64,000 nt of DNA from Planococcus maritimus (lineage in GTDB: Bacteria > Bacillota > Bacilli > Bacillales_A > Planococcaceae), in NCBI RefSeq assembly GCF_001687625.2, contig NZ_CP016538.2, positions 1,084,501 to 1,148,500 of the forward strand. Direction: 5' to 3'. The notes under the pieces were generated by a model. It was given only the letters and a program-made list of their open reading frames with translations. It was not told the origin of the DNA and did no database searches. Shown in pieces: positions 18,732-29,720 of the stretch. How positions within the stretch are numbered: position 1 is the first letter of the stretch; every line of letters begins with the position of its first letter. The position numbers were made by a program, and so were the translations under genes.

Positions 18732-19381
18732 ACAAAGAAATAAACACATTATTATTTGATTTTGACGGAACGTTGCTGGATACGAATGAATTAATCGTTC
18801 AGACGTTCCTAACGGTGCTCGGCGAACATTTTCCTGGTGAATATGGCCGGGAGGATGTTTTGCATTTTATCGGGCCATCACTCGAACAAACTTTTACAAA
18901 TATTGCCCCGGACAAGGTCAATGAACTGAGCGACCAATACCGCCGGTTGAACCGCACACTCCATGACGATCTGGTGTCGGAATATGACGGGGTCACAGAA
19001 ACTTTGCGTATGCTGAAGTCGAGAGGCTTGAAGATGGCGATCGTTTCCACCAAGCGGGAAGAAACCATTTTACATGGCTTGCGTTTGATGGGCGTTGATG
19101 ATGTGTTTGATGTGTTAGTAGCATTAGATCATGTACAAAACCCGAAACCGCATCCAGAACCGCTTGAGTTGGCCCTACGTTTACTGGAAGCGGATCGGGA
19201 AGATGCTTTAATGATTGGTGACAATTCACATGATATCGAAGGTGGGAAAAATGCCGGGGTTCGCACAGCTGGCGTTTCTTGGACTGCCAAAGGAGAAGAG
19301 TTTTTAGCGAGCTTTGAACCGGACTTCATGCTGCAACATATTTCCGATTTATTGGAACTGACAAAAGAAGGCGTTAAATGA
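18728..19381 (+). CDS. ppaX: Pyrophosphatase PpaX (HAD family)
   Basis: PpaX hydrolyses the pyrophosphate that HPr kinase/phosphorylase releases when it dephosphorylates P-Ser-HPr. This explains its place in the hprK cluster. The 217-aa HAD hydrolase has the nucleophile motif DFDGTLLDT with Asp11 and Asp13. A conserved Lys lies in QNPKPHPEPLELAL, and the acidic motif is MIGDNSHDIEGGKNAG. ATG overlaps the yvoD stop (ATGA) and the gene overlaps the next by 4 bp, so translational coupling is likely. Confidence 0.9.
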   Translation: MNKEINTLLFDFDGTLLDTNELIVQTFLTVLGEHFPGEYGREDVLHFIGPSLEQTFTNIAPDKVNELSDQYRRLNRTLHDDLVSEYDGVTETLRMLKSRGLKMAIVSTKREETILHGLRLMGVDDVFDVLVALDHVQNPKPHPEPLELALRLLEADREDALMIGDNSHDIEGGKNAGVRTAGVSWTAKGEEFLASFEPDFMLQHISDLLELTKEGVK

Positions 19382-19890
19382 GACGCACCGAGCGTTATCC
19401 GGTCGAAGGGGCGAATTCGCTTTGGCACATCTACAAGACAGTGCCGTTCTGGAAAGTAGCAAAGAACTTCCTGGTCATCCAGACCGCTCGCTACACGCCA
19501 TTTTTGCCATTGAAAAACTGGCTGTATCGGAAGTTTCTTGGCATGACTGTCGGCAAAGAAACTTCGTTTGCGCTCATGGTCATGCCGGATTTGATGTTTC
19601 CGGAACGCATAGAAGTCGGCGCTAATACCGTAATCGGTTATAATACGACTATACTCGCACATGAATACTTGATCGAAGAATATCGGCTCGGCGACGTCTT
19701 GATTGGCGACCGTGTCATGATCGGAGCAAACAGTACGATTTTGCCCGGCATCAAGATTGGAGACGGTGCTATTGTCTCCGCTGCCACGCTCGTCCATAAA
19801 GATGTACCGGCTGGAGCTTTTGTCGGCGGCAATCCGATGAAAATCATCTATACAGCCGAAGAAATGGCCGATCGACAAGCAAAATCCTGA
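19378..19890 (+). CDS. Hexapeptide-repeat acyltransferase, YvoF-like
   Basis: A 170-aa left-handed beta-helix acyltransferase. Hexapeptide-like repeats run through the middle (VGANTVIGYNTTI, LIGDRVMIGANSTILPGIKIGDGAIVSAATLV) and end in the usual VPAGAFVGGNPMKII. These enzymes transfer acetyl or similar groups to sugars or other small acceptors; the acceptor is not known. It overlaps ppaX by 4 bp and a terminator follows. Position matches B. subtilis yvoF. Confidence 0.8.
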   Translation: MRRTERYPVEGANSLWHIYKTVPFWKVAKNFLVIQTARYTPFLPLKNWLYRKFLGMTVGKETSFALMVMPDLMFPERIEVGANTVIGYNTTILAHEYLIEEYRLGDVLIGDRVMIGANSTILPGIKIGDGAIVSAATLVHKDVPAGAFVGGNPMKIIYTAEEMADRQAKS

Positions 19891-19917
19891 AAGCTCAGCG
19901 CTTTCAGGATTTTTTCT
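19881..19917 (+). terminator. Terminator of the hprK-yvoF cluster
   Basis: AAAATCCTGAAAG / CTTTCAGGATTTT perfect stem with a 7-nt loop and trailing T run. Confidence 0.92.
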
Positions 19918-19928
19918 GTTCTCCTTGC

Positions 19929-19958
19929 TTGACGGGCCAAAGCGGCTTGCGCTAAAAT
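19929..19958 (+). promoter_or_regulatory. Promoter of the histidine operon
   Basis: TTGACG (19929-19934), 18 nt, TAAAAT (19953-19958). Confidence 0.65.
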
Positions 19959-19963
19959 AAGAA

Positions 19964-20001
19964 TCACTTTAACGATTCATCACTCTAGCGAACTAAAGTG
20001 A
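19964..20001 (+). repeat. 8-bp inverted repeat in the his leader
   Basis: TCACTTTA (19964-19971) and TAAAGTGA (19994-20001) are perfect complements 22 nt apart at the predicted 5' end of the his mRNA. This could be an operator or an mRNA stem. The leader is too short for a T-box. Confidence 0.4.
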
Positions 20002-20029
20002 AATAACCGATAATAGGAAGTGTTCAACG

Positions 20030-21193
20030 ATGACCATCGAAATGTTTGAGAAACCATTAGGCATGCGTGACGATTTTCCTGTAATTGCAAAACAAAAAGC
20101 GAATTTGAGAAAACAAGGCACTGAGCTGATTGAGCAAGCAGGCTACGAATTATTGCAGACGCCGACTTTGGAATATTACGAAACAATTGGAAGAATTTCT
20201 GCTATCTCAGATGATGCTTTGTTCAAGCTGCTCGATAGCCAAGGAAAAACGCTCGTCTTGCGACCAGATATGACTTCTCCGATCGCGCGAGTTGCAGCAT
20301 CAAAACTATTGCGCGAGAAAATGCCGATTCGTCTCGGCTACTATTCTAATGTATTCCGGGCTCAAAAACGCGAAGGCGGCCGCCCTGCGGAATTCGAGCA
20401 AATGGGCGTCGAGTTGATTGGCGACGATTCCTTATACGCGGATGCGGAAGTGATCAGTTTGGCTTGGGATATTCTGAAGCAAGTAGGTGTTGGTTCCGCC
20501 CGCATTGTCGTCGGTCACACGAGACTACTTGAACTGATCTTGGCTGATTTCGGGCTGGACAGTGAACAAAGCAGCAAAGTGCGCGAACTTTTTGTCGCCA
20601 AAAACGGGGTAGGGGTGGAACAACTTTCGAGAGAACTGCCCATTTCATCAAACAAATTAGCATCGTTCTTGGCATTGATGCAGGCGACAACAGTAGCCGA
20701 TTGGAAACAATGGATCAACAATGAAAATGAAGAACAAATTAAGCTCTACCACGATATGGAGCGTCTCGAAGAGTTATTCAAACGCAATGGGCTCGGGGAT
20801 GCAATCACTTTTGATATCTCCTTCAGCAGCCATATGACGTATTATACAGGCTTAGTATTTGAATGTTACGGAGCAGGCAGCGGCTTTCCGCTCGGCAGTG
20901 GCGGGCGTTATGACGGCTTGATGGAGCAATTTGGCTTGCAGGTCGGTGCGACCGGGTTCGGTTTGCGGGTTGACCGTCTGCTCGAATCGGTATCACCTGA
21001 AAAAATCGAAGAACCACAAACGCTGATTTTATTCGACGAACAAAGCGAGCAGCGTGCATTTGAGAAAGCTCAGCAAATGAGGGCATCAGGAAAACGAGTG
21101 ACTTTACAGTATGCACCAGCGGTACAAGCACTCGAGCCGTTTACGGACTTGTTCACCGAAGTCATCAGAGGGGAGGCGCTGGATAATGGATGA
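20030..21193 (+). CDS. hisZ: ATP phosphoribosyltransferase regulatory subunit HisZ
   Basis: HisZ is a histidyl-tRNA-synthetase-like protein without aminoacylation activity. It pairs with short HisG and gives it feedback control by histidine. The 387-aa protein keeps class II motifs ([46 protein letters not shown]). The C-terminal HisRS anticodon-binding domain is reduced. ATG 20030 has AGGAAG upstream. It is the first gene of the operon and overlaps hisG by 8 bp. Confidence 0.93.
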   Translation: MTIEMFEKPLGMRDDFPVIAKQKANLRKQGTELIEQAGYELLQTPTLEYYETIGRISAISDDALFKLLDSQGKTLVLRPDMTSPIARVAASKLLREKMPIRLGYYSNVFRAQKREGGRPAEFEQMGVELIGDDSLYADAEVISLAWDILKQVGVGSARIVVGHTRLLELILADFGLDSEQSSKVRELFVAKNGVGVEQLSRELPISSNKLASFLALMQATTVADWKQWINNENEEQIKLYHDMERLEELFKRNGLGDAITFDISFSSHMTYYTGLVFECYGAGSGFPLGSGGRYDGLMEQFGLQVGATGFGLRVDRLLESVSPEKIEEPQTLILFDEQSEQRAFEKAQQMRASGKRVTLQYAPAVQALEPFTDLFTEVIRGEALDNG

Positions 21194-21812
21194 ATTAACG
21201 ATTGCCATGCCAAAAGGCAGAATTTTTGAGGAAGCCTATGAACTATTGGTCGGAGCTGGTTATGATTTGCCAAAAGAGCTCGACGACTCGCGCAAACTGA
21301 TTGTCGAAGCACCAAACGAGAAATTCCGCTTTATCCTCGCGAAGCCGATGGATGTGCCGACTTATGTCGAGCATGGGGTTGCGGATATCGGAATTGCAGG
21401 AAAAGACGTCTTGTTAGAGCATGACCGAGACGTCCACGAATTATTGGACCTCGGCATCAGTGCTTGTTATATCGCGACAGCCGGCTTGCCGAATACCGAA
21501 ATGGATGAAGTCACGCCGCGTATTGCGACGAAATATCCAGCCGTCGCTTCCCATTATTACCGCAGCAAAGGCGAGCAAGTCGAAATCATCGAACTGAATG
21601 GCTCCATCGAATTGGCACCACTGATCGGTTTGTCCGACCGCATCGTCGATATTGTTTCGACTGGGCGGACTTTAAAAGATAATGGCCTTGTGGAATATGA
21701 AAAAATTGCAGACATCACCTCTCGCCTTATCGCAAACCCGGTAAGCTATCGCTTGAAGCAGCAGCGCATCACAGAACTAGTCGATAAATTGCGGGAGCAG
21801 GTGGAGAAATGA
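21186..21812 (+). CDS. hisG: ATP phosphoribosyltransferase, short form
   Basis: HisG catalyses the first committed step of histidine synthesis, joining ATP and PRPP to phosphoribosyl-ATP. This is the short, HisZ-dependent form of 208 aa, lacking the C-terminal regulatory domain. Motifs include [12 protein letters not shown] at the start, then GIAGKDVL and [16 protein letters not shown]. The frame is open further upstream, but ATG 21186 has GGGAGG at 21171-21176 and matches the family N-terminus. It overlaps hisZ by 8 bp and hisD by 4 bp. Confidence 0.95.
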   Translation: MDELTIAMPKGRIFEEAYELLVGAGYDLPKELDDSRKLIVEAPNEKFRFILAKPMDVPTYVEHGVADIGIAGKDVLLEHDRDVHELLDLGISACYIATAGLPNTEMDEVTPRIATKYPAVASHYYRSKGEQVEIIELNGSIELAPLIGLSDRIVDIVSTGRTLKDNGLVEYEKIADITSRLIANPVSYRLKQQRITELVDKLREQVEK

Positions 21813-23092
21813 ACATCCAAAACCTGACAGGCGAATTGTCGATCCGGCGCCAATTAGCCGACTGCACCCAGCAGCAACTGCAGGCAGTAAAAGAAATCAT
21901 TGAAACGGTACGGACCGAAGGCGATAGCGCTTTATTGCGCTTTGCAAAAAAATGGGACCAGGCAGACTTGTCTGCCTTAAAAGTGACCGAAGATGAAATT
22001 AAAGAAGCGGTTGAACGCTTCGATCCCCAATTGCTTGCTGACCTGACAGAAGCTGCAGACAATATCCGCAACTACCACCTTGGGCAAAAGCAACAGGGCT
22101 ACCGGCATGACCGTGCGGATGGATCGTACGTTGCACAGCGCGTCACGGCCATCGAATCAGCTGGATTGTATGTTCCAGGTGGCACAGCGGCCTATCCATC
22201 ATCTGTTTTAATGAATGTTATTCCAGCGCAAGTTGCTGGTGTGGGGCGCATTGTTGTGACATCCCCACCAAATAGCGAAGGTAAACTATCAGACGGTGTG
22301 CTCGCAGCCGCCCACATCCTCGGGATTACTGAATTGTACAAAGTCGGTGGAGCGCAGGCGATTGCCGCACTCGCTTATGGCACTAAGTCGATTCAGCCGG
22401 TCGACAAAATTACAGGTCCTGGCAATATCTTCGTAGCGCTTGCTAAACGCGAAGTGAACGGGGATGTGGCGATCGATATGATCGCAGGCCCAAGCGAAAT
22501 TGCGATCATCGCCGATGACAGCGCGTATGCGGATGAAGTGGCGGCAGATCTTTTGTCTCAAGCAGAACACGATCCGCTGGCCAGTGCTGTATTATTGACA
22601 GAGAGCCGCGAGCTTGCTGAACAAGTCGCGGCGCAAGTGGCCAGCCAATTAGCCACTTTGCCGCGCGAGGCAATTGCGGCCGCGTCGATTCGCGACCACG
22701 GAGCTATCTATATCGCAGACAACCGCACAGACCTCATCAACGCAGCCAATCAATTGGCTCCGGAGCATTTGGAAATTATGACGGAAGATGCAGAAGAGAT
22801 GGCACAAGAAATCGATCACGCCGGAGCAATTTTTATCGGCCGTTATTCATCGGAACCGGTCGGCGATTATTTTGCCGGCACGAATCACGTCTTGCCAACC
22901 AATAGCACAGCACGCTTTTCCAGTGCCTTGTCTGTCTATGATTTTGTCAAACGGACGAGCATCGTTCATTATAGCGAGCAGGCATGGCGTGAAAACCAAG
23001 AGAAAATTGCCAGGCTCGCAAGGCTAGAAGGCCTCGAAGCACACGCACGTGCAGTCGAATCGCGCGCTTGGAAAAAGGGGAGTCAATCATGA
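21809..23092 (+). CDS. hisD: Histidinol dehydrogenase
   Basis: HisD oxidises L-histidinol to L-histidine in two NAD-dependent steps and is zinc-dependent. At 427 aa it has the usual length. The family core [34 protein letters not shown] and the metal-site region LLSQAEHDP and QLAPEHLE are present. It begins in an ATGA overlap with hisG. Confidence 0.95.
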   Translation: MNIQNLTGELSIRRQLADCTQQQLQAVKEIIETVRTEGDSALLRFAKKWDQADLSALKVTEDEIKEAVERFDPQLLADLTEAADNIRNYHLGQKQQGYRHDRADGSYVAQRVTAIESAGLYVPGGTAAYPSSVLMNVIPAQVAGVGRIVVTSPPNSEGKLSDGVLAAAHILGITELYKVGGAQAIAALAYGTKSIQPVDKITGPGNIFVALAKREVNGDVAIDMIAGPSEIAIIADDSAYADEVAADLLSQAEHDPLASAVLLTESRELAEQVAAQVASQLATLPREAIAAASIRDHGAIYIADNRTDLINAANQLAPEHLEIMTEDAEEMAQEIDHAGAIFIGRYSSEPVGDYFAGTNHVLPTNSTARFSSALSVYDFVKRTSIVHYSEQAWRENQEKIARLARLEGLEAHARAVESRAWKKGSQS

Positions 23093-23676
23093 GAAAATCG
23101 GACATTACACGTAAAACCAATGAAACGGAAATTGCCGTCAGTTTTTCACTGGATGGAAAAGGGCAGGCAGATATCAATACAGGTGTGCCATTTATGGACC
23201 ATATGCTGGACCTTTTCATTAAGCACGGACAATTTGATGGCCGCATCCATGCAAATGGCGACACCCATATCGACGACCATCACACGACCGAAGACATCGG
23301 CATTGTCCTTGGCCAAGCGGTGCTTGAAGCGTTAGGCGATAAAAAAGGCTTGCGCCGCTATGGCAATGCATTTGTGCCAATGGATGATGCACTCGCGCAA
23401 GTCGTCATCGATTGCTCAAATAGACCTCATCTTGAATTCCGTGGAGACATCCCGAACGCCAAGGTGGGCTCATTTGATACGGAACTGGTGCATGAATTCT
23501 TGTGGAAATTCGCGTTGGAATCACGTATGAACGTTCACGTCATTGTCCACTACGGCCGCAATACGCATCACATTATTGAAGCGGTCTTCAAAGCGCTTGC
23601 TCGCGCACTAGACGACGCAACGATGATCGATCCGCGTGTAGAAGGCGTTCCGTCGACGAAGGGGCTGTTGACATGA
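23089..23676 (+). CDS. hisB: Imidazoleglycerol-phosphate dehydratase
   Basis: HisB removes water from imidazole-glycerol phosphate to give imidazole-acetol phosphate, using two metal ions. The monofunctional 195-aa form is present. Metal-binding histidine motifs are FMDHML, DDHHTTEDIGI and GRNTHHIIEAVFKA. An upstream in-frame ATG at 23068 is rejected because AAGGGGAG (23075-23082) precedes ATG 23089 at 6-nt spacing. It overlaps hisD by 4 bp. Confidence 0.95.
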   Translation: MRKSDITRKTNETEIAVSFSLDGKGQADINTGVPFMDHMLDLFIKHGQFDGRIHANGDTHIDDHHTTEDIGIVLGQAVLEALGDKKGLRRYGNAFVPMDDALAQVVIDCSNRPHLEFRGDIPNAKVGSFDTELVHEFLWKFALESRMNVHVIVHYGRNTHHIIEAVFKALARALDDATMIDPRVEGVPSTKGLLT

Positions 23677-24302
23677 TTGTCGGCATCATCGATTATGGCA
23701 TGGGCAATTTGTTCAGCGTGGAACAGGCATTGAAAAAACTGGAATGCACCGTCATCACTTCAGACGATGTGGAAGTTTTGGCTGAAGCGGATGCGATTTT
23801 GCTTCCGGGTGTCGGGGCATTTCCGGATGCGATGAGACGATTAGACGAAAAGGGTTTAGCCGGATTTATCCGCTCCCTCCCAGAACAAGGCATTCCGCTG
23901 CTCGGCATTTGCCTCGGCATGCAATTATTGTATGAAGACAGTGAAGAAGGACGCGCGGTTAAAGGACTTGGCTTACTGAAAGGCCATATCCGGCGTTTTC
24001 CATCCGGTACATACCGCATTCCGCATATGGGATGGAACCGGCTGAATTTCATTCAGCAGCCGTATTGGCTAGAAGATATCCATGAGGACACACATGTCTA
24101 CTTTGTTCACTCGTTTTTGGCGACAGAGACAACTAGCGAACAAGTGTTTGCTTCGGCTGAATATGGCGGACTTGAAGTGCCGGGCGTTGTCGGCGGAGGA
24201 TCGATCACAGGAATGCAGTTCCACCCAGAAAAGTCTGGGGAGTTCGGGCATTATTTATTAGCGCAATGGATTGCAAATGTCAGGGGGGATTTACATGAAT
24301 GA
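23673..24302 (+). CDS. hisH: Imidazole glycerol phosphate synthase, glutamine amidotransferase subunit
   Basis: HisH hydrolyses glutamine and channels ammonia to HisF. This 209-aa class I amidotransferase has the nucleophile Cys80 in GICLGMQ. The His/Glu pair lies in MQFHPEKSG near the C-terminus, and the YFVHSF segment is conserved. It begins in an ATGA overlap with hisB. Confidence 0.95.
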   Translation: MIVGIIDYGMGNLFSVEQALKKLECTVITSDDVEVLAEADAILLPGVGAFPDAMRRLDEKGLAGFIRSLPEQGIPLLGICLGMQLLYEDSEEGRAVKGLGLLKGHIRRFPSGTYRIPHMGWNRLNFIQQPYWLEDIHEDTHVYFVHSFLATETTSEQVFASAEYGGLEVPGVVGGGSITGMQFHPEKSGEFGHYLLAQWIANVRGDLHE

Positions 24303-25023
24303 GTTTCAAATTTATCCGGCCATCGATTTAAGAGGCGGAAAATGTGTTCGGTTGTTTCAAGGAGATTATGGCCAGGAGACCGTTTATGCGGATTCGCCTG
24401 TTGAAATGGCGAAAAGTTTTGTAGACGCTGGAGCCAAATGGATTCATATGGTCGATTTGGATGGCGCGAAAGACGGCAGCCGCATTAATGATCAAGTGGT
24501 TATTGAAGCCGCTAAACTGGATGCCAACATTCAAGTAGGCGGCGGTATCCGGAGTCGTGAAGACATCAGCCATTACTTGTCGAACGGCGTTTCGCGGGTC
24601 ATTATCGGCAGCTTGGCGGTAAGGGAACCGGAACTCGTCGCGACCTTCATTGAAGAATTCGGCGCAGAACGCATCGTTATCGGCATCGATGCCAAAGATG
24701 GCATGGCCGCGACAGAAGGATGGATTGAAACTTCGCATAAGCCAGCAGCTGAAGTAGCCGCTTATTTTGCTTCAAAAGGCGCGAAACATTTCATCTATAC
24801 CGATATTTCGACAGACGGCACGCTTGCCGGGCCGAATATCGACGCCAACCGGCAATTAGTGGCAGATGATGTCTCGCAAGTCATCGTCTCCGGCGGCATC
24901 GGCACACTCGATGATGTGAAGAAAGTCAAACAAGCGGCAGCCGATAGCCCGATAGCCGGATTGATCATCGGTAAAGCTTTGTATGAAAACCGCTTCACGC
25001 TCAAGGAGGCGCTATCATGCTGA
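24295..25023 (+). CDS. hisA: Phosphoribosylformimino-5-aminoimidazole carboxamide ribotide isomerase
   Basis: HisA performs an Amadori rearrangement of ProFAR to PRFAR. It is a 242-aa half-barrel-duplicated TIM barrel with phosphate loops GGGIRS and [11 protein letters not shown]. The first catalytic Asp lies in [12 protein letters not shown] and the second in [17 protein letters not shown] 24295 has AGGGGGG at 24282-24288; an earlier in-frame ATG at 24271 precedes this site. It overlaps hisH by 8 bp and hisF by 7 bp. Confidence 0.95.
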   Translation: MNEFQIYPAIDLRGGKCVRLFQGDYGQETVYADSPVEMAKSFVDAGAKWIHMVDLDGAKDGSRINDQVVIEAAKLDANIQVGGGIRSREDISHYLSNGVSRVIIGSLAVREPELVATFIEEFGAERIVIGIDAKDGMAATEGWIETSHKPAAEVAAYFASKGAKHFIYTDISTDGTLAGPNIDANRQLVADDVSQVIVSGGIGTLDDVKKVKQAAADSPIAGLIIGKALYENRFTLKEALSC

Positions 25024-25769
25024 CGAAACGCATCATTCCTTGCCTGGATGTCAAAGAAGGACGAGTCGTTAAAGGTGTGAGTTTTGTAGAACTTCGGGAT
25101 GCAGGCGACCCGGTGGAACTTGCAAAATTCTACGATGAACAAGGCGCGGATGAATTGGTCTTTCTGGATATTTCCGCATCGCATGAAGGCAAAGAGACGA
25201 TGGTGGAAGTGGTGCGCATTGTGGCGACTGAATTATCGATTCCCTTTACTGTAGGCGGAGGGATCCGCACCTTGGACGACATGAAACGGATGCTGCGTGC
25301 GGGGGCGGATAAAGTCTCCTTGAATACGGCAGCGCTTGATCGTCCGGAATTGATCAAAGAAGGTGCGGATTTCTTTGGGTCGCAGTGCATCGTCGTTGCT
25401 ATCGATGCCAAAAGAAATGGCGATAGCTGGGACGTCTACACGCACGGAGGCCGCAACCAAACTGAATGGGATGCGGTCGAATGGGCGAAACATGCGGTCG
25501 CTTTAGGTGCTGGGGAATTATTATTGACCAGCATGGACAGCGATGGCCAAAAAGACGGATTTGACGTCGCGCTGACGAAAGCGGTACGTGACGCTGTAGA
25601 AGTGCCGGTCATTGCAAGTGGCGGAGCGGGGAACCGCGAACATTTCAATGAAGTATTCGAACAGGCGGATGCGGATGCAGCGCTTGCGGCATCGATTTTC
25701 CACTACAAAGAAACGAGTATCAAAGAAGTGAAACAGTATCTGCATCAAGAAGGAGTGAATGTCCGGTGA
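25017..25769 (+). CDS. hisF: Imidazole glycerol phosphate synthase, cyclase subunit
   Basis: HisF uses ammonia from HisH to convert PRFAR to imidazole-glycerol phosphate and AICAR. The 250-aa TIM barrel has catalytic Asp in [14 protein letters not shown] and in [14 protein letters not shown]. Phosphate loops are GGGIRTLDD and ASGGAGN. It overlaps hisA by 7 bp and hisI by 3 bp. Confidence 0.95.
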   Translation: MLTKRIIPCLDVKEGRVVKGVSFVELRDAGDPVELAKFYDEQGADELVFLDISASHEGKETMVEVVRIVATELSIPFTVGGGIRTLDDMKRMLRAGADKVSLNTAALDRPELIKEGADFFGSQCIVVAIDAKRNGDSWDVYTHGGRNQTEWDAVEWAKHAVALGAGELLLTSMDSDGQKDGFDVALTKAVRDAVEVPVIASGGAGNREHFNEVFEQADADAALAASIFHYKETSIKEVKQYLHQEGVNVR

Positions 25770-26389
25770 CCAATGTGAAATATGATGAAAATGGATTAGT
25801 GCCTGTTATCTTGCAAGATGCATCCACTAAACAAGTATTGACTTTGGCATATGCCAATGAGGAAGCGGTCAAGCGTACGATCGATACGAAAGAAACCTGG
25901 TTATACTCAAGAAGCCGCAAAGAATTGTGGAACAAAGGGGCAACCAGCGGCAACACGCAGCGCGTCCAATCGGTCCAAATCGATTGCGATGGCGATTCTT
26001 TGATTTATGAAGTGATTCCAAACGGTCCAGCTTGCCATACGGGAGAGACAAGTTGTTTCCATGAAACCTTGGCAGGTGAACGTTCGTCTTCTGCTTCGGA
26101 TATGATTACAGAACTGAGCGCTTTGATCAAACAACGCGAAATCGATATGCCAGAAGGTGCGTATACGACGTATCTATTTGAAGAAGGCGTCGATAAAATC
26201 TGCAAGAAAGTCGGAGAAGAAGCGGCGGAAGTCATCATTGCAGCGAAAAATCGCGATGCGCGTGAACTGGCAACAGAAAGTGCAGACTTGCTATACCACT
26301 TGCTTGTTTTGTTACAAGAGCAAAAAGTGGATTTCAAAGAAGTGACCGGTGTGCTCGAAGAACGCCATGCGGCGAAAAAGGACAAGTAA
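25766..26389 (+). CDS. hisIE: Bifunctional phosphoribosyl-AMP cyclohydrolase / phosphoribosyl-ATP pyrophosphatase
   Basis: The fused HisI-HisE enzyme carries out steps 2 and 3 of histidine synthesis. The N-terminal cyclohydrolase (to about residue 110) has [18 protein letters not shown], then [11 protein letters not shown] and the zinc motif CHTGETSCF. The C-terminal pyrophosphohydrolase (from about 110) shows [15 protein letters not shown] and [13 protein letters not shown]. The start is GTG at 25766 with AAGGAG upstream. At 207 aa it has the normal fused length. It is the last gene of the operon. Confidence 0.94.
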   Translation: MTNVKYDENGLVPVILQDASTKQVLTLAYANEEAVKRTIDTKETWLYSRSRKELWNKGATSGNTQRVQSVQIDCDGDSLIYEVIPNGPACHTGETSCFHETLAGERSSSASDMITELSALIKQREIDMPEGAYTTYLFEEGVDKICKKVGEEAAEVIIAAKNRDARELATESADLLYHLLVLLQEQKVDFKEVTGVLEERHAAKKDK

Positions 26390-26428
26390 ATAATAGGGAA
26401 ATATGCTATAATAACAGCACATTTAGGG

Positions 26429-26456
26429 AAAGGAGCGATTCAGGTCGCTCCTTTTC
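26429..26456 (+). terminator. Hairpin terminator/attenuator between his operon and the TPR gene
   Basis: AAAGGAGCGA / TCGCTCCTTT perfect 10-bp stem, 6-nt loop, short T run. A consensus TATAAT (26407-26412) just upstream has no clear -35. It most likely ends the his transcript. Confidence 0.65.
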
Positions 26457-26474
26457 CTGTTACGGAGGCATATT

Positions 26475-28001
26475 TTGGAGAAAAACAAAAGAAACAATTT
26501 TGACAATGTCGTATCATTCATTCCGACTGGGGAATTTTATTATCAGAAAGCCCTTAAGGAGCTGCAGCGCGAACATTATGATAAAGCGCATAAGTATTTG
26601 CAGCGGGCAAAAGAACTAACTCCGGATGACCCGCTCATCCTGATGCATTACGGAGTGGTGCTGATGGAGCGGCAGGAGTTTGAACTGGCGATGGATGAGT
26701 TGCGTACTGCCCATGAGCTCGATCCGGAAGAACCGAATATTTTATTCTTTTTGGCGGAAGTCCATGCACATTTGGGCTCGTTTTTTGATGCCCGGAAATA
26801 TGCCAAGGATTATCTCGAAAAGGATGCCAGTGGAAGCTACGCGGCAGAAGCGATGGAAATCATCGATTTTGCCGAGCAGGAAGACTGGCAGTTGTTTGAC
26901 AACGATGGGGAGTCTCATAATAGCGAGCATTATTATTTGCAGGAAAAAGCGCGTCGCTTGATGGAACAAGGGGAATTCCCGGAAGCAATCAAGTTACTAG
27001 AAGAAGTTATCGAAGAAAAGCCCGATTTTTGGGGAGCTTATAATAATCTCGCGCTAGCGTATTTCTATATTGGGGAAACGGAAATGGCGAAATCGCTACT
27101 ACATGAAGTGCTTCGTAAAAACACCGGCAACCTGCACGCCTTATGCAATTTGGCAGTGTTCCATTATTATGAGAAAAACGATGAATTAGATGACATCTTA
27201 GGTTTGCTGAAGAAAATCCAGCCCTATGTTTTCGAACACCGTTACAAATTAGGCGCGACCTTTGCTTTGGTCGGAAAATACAAAGAAGCCTATCGCTGGC
27301 TGAAAAGCCTGCAAAAACGAGGGTTCGATGGAGATCCGGCATTTTATTTTTGGTTGTCGCACGCCGCGTACCACTCGGGCCATGAGGAGACAGCTAAGCA
27401 CGCGTGGGAGCAATTAAAACGGATGGACCCCGCGAAAGAAGGCTATGAGCCATGGGGAGAGCAAGCGGTGATGCCGCATGCAGATGCATTAGAACACGAT
27501 CGTGATTTTCTGATCGGCAAACTCGACCATATCCATTTAAGCGAGCGGATCTACGGATTGTTCCTTCTTGGGAAGTCTTCTCATAAACAGGAAATCATTT
27601 CGCACCCGAACTGGCTTAAATCCGAGCAGCCTTCAGTCTTGGAAACGTATATGCTTGGCTATGCGCTTGGCCATCCTTTCCGTGAATCAGTCAAAGAGGA
27701 AAAAGCCTTCTTGCGCGCGATGGAAACAGCAGAGCGCTTGTATTACCAAAAAGGAATGGTCGACCGTGAAAATGATACGGTCTTTCAATTATGGTTTCTA
27801 TTGGCGGAACGAGCTTTCGACGCCGATTACATGTTCCGCAATCCTGCTGCGCTTGCTGCTGCCGTCAGCTATATGGTGGAATCGGCGGAAAAACAGGAAA
27901 CAACCAAAAAAGCCGTTGCAGCGAAATTCGGCACGTCTGTTGCGACGATGTCCAAATATGTTGACGAGTTAAGCGGATATTTGCCGAATTTTGAAGCCTA
28001 G
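26475..28001 (+). CDS. TPR-repeat protein, YvcD-like
   Basis: A 508-aa soluble protein. Tetratricopeptide repeats run from about residue 17 to 120 (YDKAHKYLQRAKELTPDDPLILMHYGVVLMERQEFELAMDEL and the next repeat) and again at about 160-245. Acidic residues are frequent. A helix-turn-helix-like segment ends the protein (AAKFGTSVATMSKYVDELSGYLP), so nucleic-acid binding is possible. The start is TTG at 26475 with GGAGG upstream. Position before trxB matches B. subtilis yvcD. Function is unknown. Confidence 0.82.
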   Translation: MEKNKRNNFDNVVSFIPTGEFYYQKALKELQREHYDKAHKYLQRAKELTPDDPLILMHYGVVLMERQEFELAMDELRTAHELDPEEPNILFFLAEVHAHLGSFFDARKYAKDYLEKDASGSYAAEAMEIIDFAEQEDWQLFDNDGESHNSEHYYLQEKARRLMEQGEFPEAIKLLEEVIEEKPDFWGAYNNLALAYFYIGETEMAKSLLHEVLRKNTGNLHALCNLAVFHYYEKNDELDDILGLLKKIQPYVFEHRYKLGATFALVGKYKEAYRWLKSLQKRGFDGDPAFYFWLSHAAYHSGHEETAKHAWEQLKRMDPAKEGYEPWGEQAVMPHADALEHDRDFLIGKLDHIHLSERIYGLFLLGKSSHKQEIISHPNWLKSEQPSVLETYMLGYALGHPFRESVKEEKAFLRAMETAERLYYQKGMVDRENDTVFQLWFLLAERAFDADYMFRNPAALAAAVSYMVESAEKQETTKKAVAAKFGTSVATMSKYVDELSGYLPNFEA

Positions 28002-28050
28002 GCATAAAAGTTGAAGACGACCGTTTATTGCTTTACGATTTAGCTAGTGA

Positions 28051-29028
<978 letters not shown>

Positions 29029-29121
29029 CGCGTTCTTAATCGCTTTGTAACAGCATTGTCATGCAAAAGAGGTATAGTAAGTAACGTATAACAACCCCCT
29101 TTTTATATAGTTATTTTTGAC

Positions 29122-29164
29122 AGGCTGCTTTCCGGATTGTCCGGGGAGTGGCCTCTTTTTTTGT
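29122..29164 (+). terminator. Terminator after trxB
   Basis: AGGCTGCTTTCCGG / CCGGGGAGTGGCCT pair along 14 positions with G-T wobbles, 5-nt loop, then a run of T. Confidence 0.7.
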
Positions 29165-29170
29165 ATTTTT

Positions 29171-29200
29171 TTGCATGACACGCCAGGATAGATGTATAAT
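29171..29200 (+). promoter_or_regulatory. Promoter of the Nudix-rapZ-glmR-whiA cluster
   Basis: TTGCAT (29171-29176), 18 nt, TATAAT (29195-29200). It lies inside the upstream extension of the Nudix frame, so translation must start downstream. Confidence 0.7.
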
Positions 29201-29234
29201 GAACATAGTTTATATTAGATGCGGAGTGGCAAAT

Positions 29235-29720
29235 GTGCAGCGAATCGCGAATTTATTGCTAGTAGAAAATGGCAAAGTACTATTGATGAAAAAGCCGCGC
29301 AGGGATTGGTATGTAGCTCCCGGCGGAAAAATGGAAAGCGGCGAGTCGATTTATGACGCGGCTATCCGAGAGTTCATAGAAGAAACGGGTGCAGAGCCAT
29401 TCGGCGTTCACTTGAAAGGCGTTTACACCATGATGATCCAGGAAAACAAGGAGACGGTAGATGAATGGATGCTATTTACGTTCCGGGCTACACAGCTCCG
29501 GGGAGTGCCTTTTGAAGATACGCGCGAAGGCATTTTGGAGTGGCATCCTGTGGAAAGTTTACGCACCTTGCCAATGGCAGAAGGAGACCGGACAAACCTA
29601 TTGTTTGCGGCCTATCAGGAAGGCGTTCAATACGGGACCTTTTACTATACGCCGGAATTCGAATTGCTAGAAGAGAACATCCAATCATCGACCGAAGAGG
29701 TGAATCGCCAACATGGATAA
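29235..29720 (+). CDS. Nudix hydrolase, YvcI-like
   Basis: A 161-aa Nudix protein. The Nudix box reads GGKMESGESIYDAAIREFIEETGAEP, with the REXXEE core as REFIEE. Such enzymes hydrolyse nucleoside diphosphates linked to another group; the substrate here is unknown. The frame is open from 29148, but the promoter occupies 29171-29200. GTG 29235 has GGAG (29223-29226) at 8-nt spacing and gives a family-like start (MQRIANLLLVENGKVLL). It overlaps rapZ by 8 bp, as in the yvcI-yvcJ arrangement of B. subtilis. Confidence 0.83.
   Translation: MQRIANLLLVENGKVLLMKKPRRDWYVAPGGKMESGESIYDAAIREFIEETGAEPFGVHLKGVYTMMIQENKETVDEWMLFTFRATQLRGVPFEDTREGILEWHPVESLRTLPMAEGDRTNLLFAAYQEGVQYGTFYYTPEFELLEENIQSSTEEVNRQHG

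Noticed and set aside
19916-20029. A T-box riboswitch for histidine upstream of hisZ.
   Set aside because: The leader after the promoter is only about 65 nt and lacks a T-box sequence and a terminator.
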